The notes below the pieces were generated by a model. That model made no database searches and was not told the origin of the DNA. It saw nothing but the letters and a program-made list of their open reading frames with translations. Shown in pieces: positions 29,032 through 36,439 of a DNA stretch of 64,000 nucleotides. Where the stretch lies: contig NZ_JAAAUC010000002.1 of NCBI RefSeq assembly GCF_009908165.1, forward strand, positions 186,001 through 250,000. The letters are read 5' to 3'. Made by a program: the position numbers and the translations under genes. The DNA comes from Frigidibacter albus. Its GTDB lineage: Bacteria > Pseudomonadota > Alphaproteobacteria > Rhodobacterales > Rhodobacteraceae. The number at the start of each line of letters is the position of its first letter. Within the stretch, counting starts at the first letter, position 1.

Positions 29032-30381
29032 TTATCTGGTCTTTCCCTTGCGCCGAGCGGCCTCGGTCTTGAGTTTCTCGAACAGGCGCACCGCCAGCCC
29101 CAGCTTGTTTTCCTGCCGGGCCCGGCCCACGGCCAGCGCGCCGTCCGGCACATTGCCGGTGATCACCGACCCGCTGGCGGTCATGGCATGGGCGCCAACG
29201 GTCACCGGCGCCACCAGCATCGTGTCGGACCCGATGAAGGCATGGGCGCCGATCCTGGTGCGGTGCTTGGACACGCCATCGTAATTGCAGGTCACCGTGC
29301 CGGCGCCAATGTTGGTGTGCTCGCCGACATGGGCATCGCCAAGATAGGTCAGGTGCCCGACCTTCACGCCCTCATCGAGGACCGCGTTCTTGATCTCGAC
29401 GAAGTTGCCGACATGCACATCCTCGGCCAGCTCCGCCCCGGGGCGCAGGCGGGCGAAGGGGCCGACGGTGGCGCCGCGGCTGACATGGCAGCCTTCGAGA
29501 TGGCAGAAGGAGCGGATCTCGGCCTCGGATTCGATGGTCACGCGCGGGCCGAACCAGACGTTGGGGCCGATCACCGCGTCGCGGCCGATCACCGTGTCGA
29601 AGCTGAAGAACACCGTGTCCGGCGCCTGCATCGTCACGCCATTCTCCATCGCCTCGGCGCGCATCCGGGCCTGGAAGGCGGCTTCGGCCTGTGCCAACTC
29701 AGCGCGTGTATTGATCCCCAGCGTCTCGGCCTCGGGGCAGGTCACGATGCGGGCGTCGAGCCCGCGGGCGCGGGCGGCAGCGGCGATGTCGGTCAGGTAA
29801 TACTCGCCCGCCGCGTTGTCATTGCCGAGGCCCGCGACCAGATCGGCCAGCAGGTCGGCATCGGCGCACATCACGCCAGAGTTGCACAGGGGGATGGCGC
29901 GCTCGGCCTCGCAGGCATCCTTCCACTCCACGATCCGCTCCAGCCGGTCGCCTTCCGCCACCAGCCGGCCATAGCGGCCCGGGTCAGCGGCGGTGAAGCC
30001 AAGCACCACCAGATCGGCGGGGGAGGCCAGCATCGCCTCCAGCGTCCCGGTCTGGATGAAGGGCGTATCGCCATACAGCACCAGCGCCCGGCCCGAGAAC
30101 CCCGCCAGCGCCGGCATCGCCTGCGCCACGGCATGGCCGGTGCCAAGCTGCTGGTCCTGCCGAACGCAGACCACCCCGGCGTCATAGCCGCGTGCCGACG
30201 CCTCCACCGCCTCGGCGCCGTGGCCGGTGACGATCACGATCTGCTCAGGATCCAGCGCCTGCCCGGCCGCCATCGCGTGCCACAGGATCGGCACCCCGCC
30301 GAGCGGATGCAGCACCTTGGGGCGGTCGGAATTCATCCGCGTGCCCTGGCCCGCGGCCAGGATGATGAGGGCTGCGCCCAT
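29032..30381 (-). CDS. glmU: Bifunctional UDP-N-acetylglucosamine pyrophosphorylase / glucosamine-1-phosphate acetyltransferase
   Basis: The 449-residue enzyme acetylates glucosamine-1-phosphate and joins it to UTP. The N-terminal uridyltransferase motif is LAAGQGTRMNSDRPKVL (7-23). The C-terminal half is a left-handed beta helix of hexapeptide repeats (from about 250). GAGTVTCNYDGVSKHRT near 365 carries the acetyltransferase active-site region. The ATG at 30381 follows AAGGTG; the frame is open to 30438. glmU and glmS abut, so two steps of UDP-GlcNAc synthesis are made from one transcript. Confidence 0.96.
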   Translation of the reverse strand: MGAALIILAAGQGTRMNSDRPKVLHPLGGVPILWHAMAAGQALDPEQIVIVTGHGAEAVEASARGYDAGVVCVRQDQQLGTGHAVAQAMPALAGFSGRALVLYGDTPFIQTGTLEAMLASPADLVVLGFTAADPGRYGRLVAEGDRLERIVEWKDACEAERAIPLCNSGVMCADADLLADLVAGLGNDNAAGEYYLTDIAAAARARGLDARIVTCPEAETLGINTRAELAQAEAAFQARMRAEAMENGVTMQAPDTVFFSFDTVIGRDAVIGPNVWFGPRVTIESEAEIRSFCHLEGCHVSRGATVGPFARLRPGAELAEDVHVGNFVEIKNAVLDEGVKVGHLTYLGDAHVGEHTNIGAGTVTCNYDGVSKHRTRIGAHAFIGSDTMLVAPVTVGAHAMTASGSVITGNVPDGALAVGRARQENKLGLAVRLFEKLKTEAARRKGKTR

Positions 30382-30502
30382 GGAATGCACCTTTTCTTCT
30401 GCTCGCGCCCGTTTTACCGAAGCACGGTGGGCCCGCAAGGGGCGGGGGCTTCACATGTCCTTACCACAGGTTACATCTTCGGATAGGGCAGAGGAGCGGC
30501 AG

Positions 30503-31171
30503 ATGCGCACGGTGATCTTCGATCTGGACGGCACGCTGGCCGATACCTCGGCCGATCTGGTGGCGGCGGCGAATGCCTGCTTCCGCGGGCTGGGGCATGG
30601 CGATCTGTTGGATCCGCAAACGGATGCGCTGACCGCTTTCCACGGCGGGCGGGCGATGCTGCGGCTGGGGTTCTCGCGGCTGGGACGGCCCGAGGATCCG
30701 GAGATCGACACGCAATACCCAGCTCTGCTGGAGCATTACGCCCGCGACATCCTCGTGCATACCTACGCCTATCCCGGCGCCATCGACGCGGTGGAGGCGT
30801 TGCGGATGCAGGGCTTCGCGGTCGGCATCTGCACCAACAAGCCTGCCGGTCTGGCGGAATCGCTGCTGGCGAAGATGGGGGTGCGCGATCTCTTCGCCTC
30901 GATGATCGGCGCCGATACGCTGCCGGTCCGCAAGCCCGATCCGGCGCCCTATGTGGCGGCCGTCACGCAAGCGGGCGGGCAGGTGGCGCGCTCGCTGCTG
31001 GTCGGCGATACCGAGACCGACCGCAAGACCGCCGCCGCTGCGGGCGTGCCTTCGGTGCTGGTGACCTTCGGGCCCGAGGGACCGGGCATTGCCCGGCTGG
31101 CGCCCGAGGCGCTGCTGGATCGGTATGAGGATCTGCCCGCGCTGGCCGAACGACTGCTGGGGGCACATTGA
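30503..31171 (+). CDS. HAD-superfamily phosphatase, phosphoglycolate phosphatase-like
   Basis: The 222-residue enzyme has the four HAD motifs: nucleophile Asp in FDLDGTLADT (5-14), TNKP near 112, Lys in RKPDP near 145 and the acidic GDTETD near 170. It most resembles Gph phosphatases, but the substrate is not certain. GAGGAG lies 7 nt before the ATG. The stop overlaps the next start by one base (TGATG), so it is coupled to the DegT aminotransferase gene; the two may act on one phosphorylated sugar or amino-sugar pathway. It is divergent from glmU. Confidence 0.88.
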   Translation: MRTVIFDLDGTLADTSADLVAAANACFRGLGHGDLLDPQTDALTAFHGGRAMLRLGFSRLGRPEDPEIDTQYPALLEHYARDILVHTYAYPGAIDAVEALRMQGFAVGICTNKPAGLAESLLAKMGVRDLFASMIGADTLPVRKPDPAPYVAAVTQAGGQVARSLLVGDTETDRKTAAAAGVPSVLVTFGPEGPGIARLAPEALLDRYEDLPALAERLLGAH

Positions 31172-32373
31172 TGGACCGCTTTACCGGCAACTTCACCCAG
31201 CAGGAGCCGATCCCCGAGGAGGGCATCGAAGCCGCCGTCGCCGCGATGCGCCATGGCCGCCTGCACCGTTACAACGTGGTGCCGGGGGAGGAGGCCGAGG
31301 CGTCGCTGCTGGAACAGGAATTCGCCGCCCTTGTCGGCGCGCGCTACTGCCTCGCGGTGGCCTCGGGCGGCTATGCGATGGCCTGCGCGATGCGGGCGGT
31401 TGGCGTGACGGTGGGGGACCGCGTTCTGTCCAACGGCTTCACCCTTGCGCCGGTGCCGGGGGCGATTGCCAGCCTTGGCGCCGAGCCGGTGTTTGTGGAG
31501 GTGACGGAAGACCTGACCATCGACCTTGACGATCTGGCCGCCAAGGCCGCGAGCTCCGGGGCGAAGGTTCTGCTGCTCTCGCACATGCGCGGCCATGTCT
31601 GCGACATGGACCGGCTGATGCAGATCTGCGATGCGGCAGGCGTGCTGGTGGTCGAGGATTGCGCCCATACCATGGGGGCGGAGTGGCGCGGGGTGGCGTC
31701 CGGCAGGCATGGGGTTATGGGCTGCTATTCGACGCAGACCTACAAGCATATCAACTCGGGCGAGGGCGGGTTGATCGTGTCGGATGATGCCGAGGCAATG
31801 GCGCGGGCGGTGCTGCTGTCGGGCAGCTACATGCTCTATGCCCGCCACGCCGCCGCGCCGCCGCCCGAGGCTTTTGCCGATCTGAAATGGGACACGCCCA
31901 ACATCTCGGGCCGCATGGACAACCTGCGCGCCGCGATCCTGCGCCCGCAGCTGCCGCTGATGGCGGACCGCCGCGCCCGCTGGCGCGAGCGTTATGTGGC
32001 GCTGGAGGCGGGGCTGGAGGGCACGCCCGGCCTGCGGCTGATCCCCCGGCCAGAGCATGAGGCCTATGTCGGCTCCTCCTTCCAGCTGCTGCTGCCCGGC
32101 TGGCGGCCGGACGCGGTGCAGGACCTGCTGGCCCGCGCGGCAGCGCGGGGAGTGGAGCTGAAATGGTTCGGTGCCGCCGAGCCGGTCGCCTTCACCTCGC
32201 GCTATGACAGCTGGCGCTATGCTCCGGCGCAGAGCCTGCCGCGCACCGATGCGGTGCTGGCCGGGCTGATCGACATGCGCCTGCCGCTGACCTTCAGCGT
32301 GGAGGATTGCGCCCAGATCGCCCGCATCCTGCGCGCCGAGGTGTCGGCGGTGTGGCAGGCGGGGGCTCTCTAG
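31171..32373 (+). CDS. DegT/DnrJ/EryC1/StrS-family aminotransferase
   Basis: The 400-residue PLP enzyme has the fold-type I core. The substrate loop is in LVGARYCLAVASGGYAMA, the cofactor Asp-Cys-Ala-His in VEDCAHTMGAEW near 165, and the PLP lysine in YSTQTYKHINSGEGG near 190. Members make amino sugars or scyllo-inosamine-like compounds; a few bind PLP without aminotransfer. The TTG at 31168 could also start, but the ATG at 31171 is preferred. No sugar-nucleotide epimerase or glycosyltransferase lies nearby, so the product is unknown. Confidence 0.85.
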   Translation: MDRFTGNFTQQEPIPEEGIEAAVAAMRHGRLHRYNVVPGEEAEASLLEQEFAALVGARYCLAVASGGYAMACAMRAVGVTVGDRVLSNGFTLAPVPGAIASLGAEPVFVEVTEDLTIDLDDLAAKAASSGAKVLLLSHMRGHVCDMDRLMQICDAAGVLVVEDCAHTMGAEWRGVASGRHGVMGCYSTQTYKHINSGEGGLIVSDDAEAMARAVLLSGSYMLYARHAAAPPPEAFADLKWDTPNISGRMDNLRAAILRPQLPLMADRRARWRERYVALEAGLEGTPGLRLIPRPEHEAYVGSSFQLLLPGWRPDAVQDLLARAAARGVELKWFGAAEPVAFTSRYDSWRYAPAQSLPRTDAVLAGLIDMRLPLTFSVEDCAQIARILRAEVSAVWQAGAL

Positions 32374-32469
32374 AAGTCTGCGGTCCGGTCTTCTTCAGAA
32401 TTTGGCACCCTTCCGACCAGGCGGCGCCCCCTTGCCCTGCGGCTTGCGCCTCCGGGCAACCGTCGCGGT

Positions 32470-32490
32470 CGGCTTGCCACCGGCAAGCCG
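32470..32490 (+). terminator. Hairpin after DegT gene
   Basis: CGGCTTGCC (32470-32478) pairs perfectly with GGCAAGCCG (32482-32490) around ACC. There is no T run, so it is a hairpin that may act in transcription end or RNA stability. It lies in the 220-nt gap before ivd. Confidence 0.4.
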
Positions 32491-32519
32491 CCTGATCGCG
32501 CCGGAAACCAACACCCCAC

Positions 32520-32549
32520 TTGACGCGACTCACCCTCGCGCGCATTAAT
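32520..32549 (+). promoter_or_regulatory. Probable ivd promoter
   Basis: TTGACG (32520-32525) and ATTAAT (32544-32549) with an 18-nt spacer resemble sigma-70 boxes. The -10 box runs into the palindrome at 32549-32562, so a bound repressor would block it. The ivd start is 45 nt downstream of the -10. Confidence 0.4.
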
Positions 32550-32562
32550 GAACGAGCGTTCA
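32549..32562. promoter_or_regulatory. TetR-like palindromic operator before ivd
   Basis: TGAACG-AG-CGTTCA is a perfect inverted repeat of two 6-nt arms. Its form (GAACGnnCGTTC) is typical of TetR-family sites that govern acyl-CoA metabolism. It overlaps the -10 region of the proposed ivd promoter. The regulator is not in the window. Confidence 0.5.
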
Positions 32563-32593
32563 ATAAGGCGCGCGCTCTGGGAGGGGTCTGCAG

Positions 32594-33757
32594 ATGTTCA
32601 TGGCGTCGATGACGTTCGATCTGGGTGAGGATGTGAATGCCTTGCGCGAGATGGTTCACCGTTGGGCACAGGAGCGGGTGAAGCCGATGGCCGCCGAGGT
32701 GGACCGCGGCAACACCTTCCCGTCCGATCTGTGGCGCGAGATGGGCGATCTGGGCCTGCTGGGGATCACGGTGCCCGAACAGTTCGGCGGGGCCGGGATG
32801 GGCTATCTCGCCCATGTCATCGCCACCGAGGAAATCGCCCGGGCCAGCGCCTCGGTCAGCCTGTCCTACGGCGCGCATTCCAACCTCTGCGTCAACCAGA
32901 TCAAGCTCAACGGGTCCGACGAACAACGCCGCAAATACCTGCCCGGGCTGATTTCGGGCGCCCATGTCGGCGCGCTGGCGATGTCGGAGGCGGGGGCCGG
33001 CTCCGACGTGGTCGGCATGAAGCTGCAGGCCGAGAAGCGCAACGGCCATTACCTGCTGAACGGCAGCAAGTACTGGATCACCAATGGCCCCGATGCCGAT
33101 ACGCTTGTGGTCTATGCCAAGACCGATCCCGAGGCGGGCGCCAAGGGCATCACGGCCTTTATTGTGGAACGCGGAACCCGTGGCTTCTCCACCAGCCCGC
33201 ATTTCGACAAGCTGGGGATGCGCGGATCCAACACCGGCGAGCTGATCTTCGAGGATTGCGAGATCCCGTTCGAGAATGTTCTGGGGGAGGAAGGCCGCGG
33301 CGTGCGCGTGCTGATGTCGGGGCTGGATTACGAACGTGTGGTGCTGTCGGGCATCGGCACCGGCATCATGGCGGCCTGCCTCGATGAGGTGATGCCCTAC
33401 CTGCATGAACGCCAGCAATTCGGCAAACCGATTGGCGAGTTCCAGCTGATGCAGGCCAAGATCGCCGACATGTACACGGCGATGAACACCGCCCGCGCCT
33501 ATACCTATGAGGTGGCGAAGGCCTGCGACAAGGGCCAGGTCACGCGGCAGGATGCGGCGGCCTGCGTGCTCTATGCCTCCGAACAGGCGATGGTGCAGGC
33601 GCATCAGGCGGTGCAGGCGCTTGGTGGGGCGGGCTTCCTCAATGACAGCACCGTCAGCCGGCTCTTCCGCGATGCCAAGCTGATGGAGATCGGCGCCGGC
33701 ACCTCGGAAATCCGCCGGATGCTGATCGGGCGCGAGCTGATGGCGAAAACCGCATGA
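32594..33757 (+). CDS. ivd: Isovaleryl-CoA dehydrogenase
   Basis: The 387-residue flavoprotein oxidises isovaleryl-CoA to 3-methylcrotonyl-CoA in leucine breakdown. Acyl-CoA dehydrogenase signatures are seen: [16 protein letters not shown] near 133 and [20 protein letters not shown] near 338. The catalytic Glu of this subfamily lies in [13 protein letters not shown] near 245. FAD contacts lie in [24 protein letters not shown] precedes the ATG. Downstream genes for methylcrotonyl-CoA carboxylase and HMG-CoA lyase confirm the role. It ends at a hairpin, converging on ompW. Confidence 0.94.
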   Translation: MFMASMTFDLGEDVNALREMVHRWAQERVKPMAAEVDRGNTFPSDLWREMGDLGLLGITVPEQFGGAGMGYLAHVIATEEIARASASVSLSYGAHSNLCVNQIKLNGSDEQRRKYLPGLISGAHVGALAMSEAGAGSDVVGMKLQAEKRNGHYLLNGSKYWITNGPDADTLVVYAKTDPEAGAKGITAFIVERGTRGFSTSPHFDKLGMRGSNTGELIFEDCEIPFENVLGEEGRGVRVLMSGLDYERVVLSGIGTGIMAACLDEVMPYLHERQQFGKPIGEFQLMQAKIADMYTAMNTARAYTYEVAKACDKGQVTRQDAAACVLYASEQAMVQAHQAVQALGGAGFLNDSTVSRLFRDAKLMEIGAGTSEIRRMLIGRELMAKTA

Positions 33758-33773
33758 CCGCCCTTGCGCAAAA

Positions 33774-33799
33774 GGCCCGGGCCATTGCTGGCCCGGACC
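33774..33799. terminator. Two-way terminator between ivd and ompW
   Basis: GGCCCGGGCCA (33774-33784) pairs with TGGCCCGGACC (33789-33799) around TTGC, with one mismatch. It lies in the 68-nt gap between two convergent genes. Confidence 0.6.
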
Positions 33800-33825
33800 T
33801 CCTCAAGACCGGCTCGAAGGGCCGA

Positions 33826-34443
33826 TCAGAACTTGTGAACGTAGGAAACACCCATGACCACCGGGTCGATCTTGGCCTTGCCGATATAGTCGCCGTTCAG
33901 CTTGACCTTGCTCTCGATGTCGATCCAGCGGATGTCGGCCCGCAGGGCGCCGCGTTCGCTGATCTTGTAGTCGAGACCGGCATGCAGCGCGAGCCCGGCC
34001 GAGTCTTCCAGCTGCAGGCGGTTACCGGCCAGCGCACCCTTGGTCTTCTCCTTGAAGAACACCGTGTAGTTGAAGCCCACGCCGACGAAGGGCGTGATGT
34101 CGCTGGCATTGGCGAAGTGGTATTGCAGCGAGACGGTCGGCGGCAGGTGCTGGACGGACCCGATCTTGCCCAGACCGTCGAGCTTCACGTCATGCTCGAA
34201 GGGCGTCGCGGCCAGAACCTCGATCCCGACATTGTCCATGATGAAGTATTCAAAGGTGATGGTCGGCTGGACGTTGTTGCCGATGTCCGACTTGAAGCCG
34301 GCCAGATCGCCATTCCCATCCTTGGGCTGGACATAGCCCAGGCCGACGCCAAGCGTCCATTCGCCGGCGGATTGCGCCAGGGCCGGCAGGGCGGTCGTCG
34401 TCAGGGCTGCAGCGAGAGCGAGGGCGAGAGTGTTCTTTTTCAT
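33826..34443 (-). CDS. ompW: OmpW-family outer membrane protein
   Basis: The 205-residue protein has a signal peptide (about 1-23, cleavage after ALA) and an eight-stranded small beta-barrel pattern: alternating hydrophobic residues, the conserved [27 protein letters not shown] region (in parts near 60-85), [25 protein letters not shown], and a terminal Phe (SYVHKF) as needed for outer-membrane assembly. OmpW proteins form channels for hydrophobic small molecules. A perfect FNR-type site lies 59 nt upstream of its start, suggesting oxygen control as for E. coli ompW. It interrupts the leucine-degradation genes. Confidence 0.9.
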   Translation of the reverse strand: MKKNTLALALAAALTTTALPALAQSAGEWTLGVGLGYVQPKDGNGDLAGFKSDIGNNVQPTITFEYFIMDNVGIEVLAATPFEHDVKLDGLGKIGSVQHLPPTVSLQYHFANASDITPFVGVGFNYTVFFKEKTKGALAGNRLQLEDSAGLALHAGLDYKISERGALRADIRWIDIESKVKLNGDYIGKAKIDPVVMGVSYVHKF

Positions 34444-34501
34444 GGGCCTACCCGTTATTCAGTCACAGGGCGCACCGTTACGCTCGCCCCTGACCGGGGC
34501 C

Positions 34502-34515
34502 TTGATGTGGATCAA
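34502..34515. promoter_or_regulatory. FNR/FnrL-type site
   Basis: TTGAT-GTGG-ATCAA matches the FNR consensus without mismatch. It lies between divergent ompW (59 nt to its start) and mccB (77 nt to its start). Anaerobic control of ompW by FNR is known in enterobacteria; either gene, or both, could respond here. Confidence 0.75.
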
Positions 34516-34591
34516 GTTCTGTGACTCGCCGCCCGGCGGCACCGGGGCGCTTTGCCGCAGGCCAGCGGCGCAGGATGTTGAAGGAAGTGTC

Positions 34592-36196
34592 ATGAAACTG
34601 CTGACCCGTGCCCTGACCGGCTCCGACGCCTTCCGCGCCAACCGCGCCGCGCATCTGGGAATGATCGAGGCGGTGGCCGAGGTCGCCCGCACCGCGGCGA
34701 TGGGCGGCGGCGCCAAGGCGGTCGCCCGCCACACCGCCCGTGGCAAGATGCCCCCGCGCGAGCGGGTGGCGAACCTGCTCGACCCCGGCAGCCCGTTTCT
34801 GGAAATCGGCGCCACCGCCGCGCATGGCCTCTATGACGGCGCCGCTCCCGCCGCCGGGGTAATCGCCGGCATCGGCCGGGTGCATGGGCTGGAGGTGATG
34901 GTCGTCGCCAATGATGCCACCGTGAAGGGCGGCACCTATTACCCGATGACGGTGAAGAAACACCTGCGCGCGCAGGAGATCGCCGAGGAGAACCATCTGC
35001 CCTGCATCTATCTGGTGGATTCGGGTGGTGCCAACCTGCCCAGCCAGGACGAGGTCTTCCCCGACCGCGACCATTTCGGCCGCATCTTCTACAACCAGGC
35101 CAGGATGAGCGCCAAGGGCATCGCCCAGATCGCCGTGGTCATGGGCAGCTGTACCGCCGGCGGTGCCTATGTTCCCGCCATGTCCGACGTCACCATCATC
35201 GTCAAGGATCAGGGCACCATCTTCCTCGCCGGCCCGCCGCTGGTGAAGGCGGCGACGGGCGAGATCGTCACCTCGGAAGACTTGGGCGGCGGCGATGTCC
35301 ACACCCGCCTCTCGGGCGTCGCCGACTACCTCGCCGAGGATGACACCCACGCCCTCGCTCTCGCCCGCCGGGCCGTCCTGCACCTGAACCGCGCAAAGCC
35401 CGCCACCGTGCAGCTGCAATCGCCCGAGCTGCCCGCCTATGACCCCGAAGAGATCCTCGGCGTCGTCCCGGCCGACCTGCGCACCCCCTATGACATCCGC
35501 GAGGTCATCGCGCGGCTGGTGGACGGCTCGCGCTTCGACGAGTTCAAGGCTCGCTTCGGCGAAACGCTGGTGACAGGCTTCGCCCACCTCAACGGCATCC
35601 CGGTGGGCATAATCGCCAACAATGGCGTGCTGTTCTCCGAGGCGGCGGTGAAGGGCGCGCATTTCGTGGAGCTCTGCAGCCAGCGCTGCATCCCGCTGAT
35701 CTTCCTGCAGAACATCACCGGCTTCATGGTCGGCCGCCGCTATGAAAACGAAGGCATCGCCCGCCACGGCGCCAAGATGGTCACTGCCGTCGCCACCACC
35801 AATGTGCCGAAGATCACCTGCCTCGTCGGCGGCAGCTTCGGCGCCGGCAATTACGGCATGGCGGGGCGCGCCTACTCGCCCCGCCTGCTGTGGAGCTGGC
35901 CGAACTCCCGCATCTCGGTCATGGGGGGCGAGCAGGCGGCGGGCGTCCTCGCCACCGTGCGCCGCGAGGGGATCGAGCGCGCGGGCGGCACGTGGAGCGC
36001 CGAGGAGGAGGCCGAGTTCAAGCGCCCCACCACCGAGATGTTCGAGCTGCAGAGCCAGCCGCTCTACGCCTCCGCCCGACTCTGGGATGACGGCATCATC
36101 GACCCGCGCAAGACCCGCGACGTGCTGGCGCTGTCGCTCTCCGCCGCGCTGAACGCGCCGATCGAGCCAACGCGGTTCGGCCTGTTCAGGATGTAA
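34592..36196 (+). CDS. mccB: Methylcrotonyl-CoA carboxylase, carboxyltransferase (beta) subunit
   Basis: The 534-residue subunit transfers CO2 from biotin to 3-methylcrotonyl-CoA. It has the crotonase-fold halves of the acyl-CoA carboxyltransferase family: [21 protein letters not shown] near 48, [18 protein letters not shown] near 115, the oxyanion region [15 protein letters not shown] near 187, and in the C-terminal half [12 protein letters not shown] and [16 protein letters not shown] near 415. AAGGAAG precedes the ATG at 34592; the open frame further upstream overlaps ompW and is not protein-like. A repeat-rich 243-nt gap separates it from mccA. Confidence 0.94.
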   Translation: MKLLTRALTGSDAFRANRAAHLGMIEAVAEVARTAAMGGGAKAVARHTARGKMPPRERVANLLDPGSPFLEIGATAAHGLYDGAAPAAGVIAGIGRVHGLEVMVVANDATVKGGTYYPMTVKKHLRAQEIAEENHLPCIYLVDSGGANLPSQDEVFPDRDHFGRIFYNQARMSAKGIAQIAVVMGSCTAGGAYVPAMSDVTIIVKDQGTIFLAGPPLVKAATGEIVTSEDLGGGDVHTRLSGVADYLAEDDTHALALARRAVLHLNRAKPATVQLQSPELPAYDPEEILGVVPADLRTPYDIREVIARLVDGSRFDEFKARFGETLVTGFAHLNGIPVGIIANNGVLFSEAAVKGAHFVELCSQRCIPLIFLQNITGFMVGRRYENEGIARHGAKMVTAVATTNVPKITCLVGGSFGAGNYGMAGRAYSPRLLWSWPNSRISVMGGEQAAGVLATVRREGIERAGGTWSAEEEAEFKRPTTEMFELQSQPLYASARLWDDGIIDPRKTRDVLALSLSAALNAPIEPTRFGLFRM

Positions 36197-36206
36197 GAAA
36201 GAGCCT

Positions 36207-36270
36207 CCGGCGGGGATATTTGCCCCAGCAAGAAATGCCGCCTTCTTGCTGGAAAAATATCCTCGGGGGG
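36207..36270. repeat. Head-to-head copies of the dispersed AAATATCC module
   Basis: Directly after mccB, GGGGATATTT with CAGCAAGAA (36213-36233) faces TTCTTGCTGG with AAATATCC (36243-36263) as an imperfect inverted repeat. The sequences match those at 8.5 kb and, in part, 13.7 kb. It would form a long hairpin after mccB. Confidence 0.65.
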
Positions 36271-36280
36271 CCCGGGGGGG

Positions 36281-36410
36281 CAGAAGGCCCCCCGGCTTCC
36301 TTCAAGACCGGTGGGGCAGAAGGCCCCCCGGCTTCCTTCAAGACCGGTGGGGCAGAAGGCCCCCCGGCTTCCTTCAAGACCGGCGGGCCAGAAGGCCCCC
36401 CCGGCTTCAA
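36281..36410 (+). repeat. 36-bp tandem repeat, 3.6 copies, between mccB and mccA
   Basis: Three full units start at 36281, 36317 and 36353, and a partial unit at 36389. Each begins CAGAAGGCCCCCCGGCTTCC and continues TTCAAGACCGGTGGGG. Units 1 and 2 are identical; unit 3 differs at its end. Where units join, CCGGTGGGG can pair with CCCCCCGG around CAGAAGG, so transcripts would carry a row of small hairpins. There are no spacers, so this is not a CRISPR array. Confidence 0.9.
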
Positions 36411-36439
36411 ACGACAGCCAGCCCGAAGGAGGGACGCCG

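Noticed and set aside
29032-29100. glmS ribozyme-riboswitch upstream of glmS
   Set aside because: glmU abuts glmS with no leader, and this riboswitch class is known mainly from Gram-positive bacteria.
27202-30486. A 1094-codon open frame on the plus strand opposite glmS and glmU
   Set aside because: It is an artefact of GC-rich codon use on the opposite strand; it is rich in His, Arg and Gln and spans two certain genes.
36281-36410. CRISPR array
   Set aside because: The 36-bp units follow each other without spacers and no cas gene is near; it is a simple tandem repeat.
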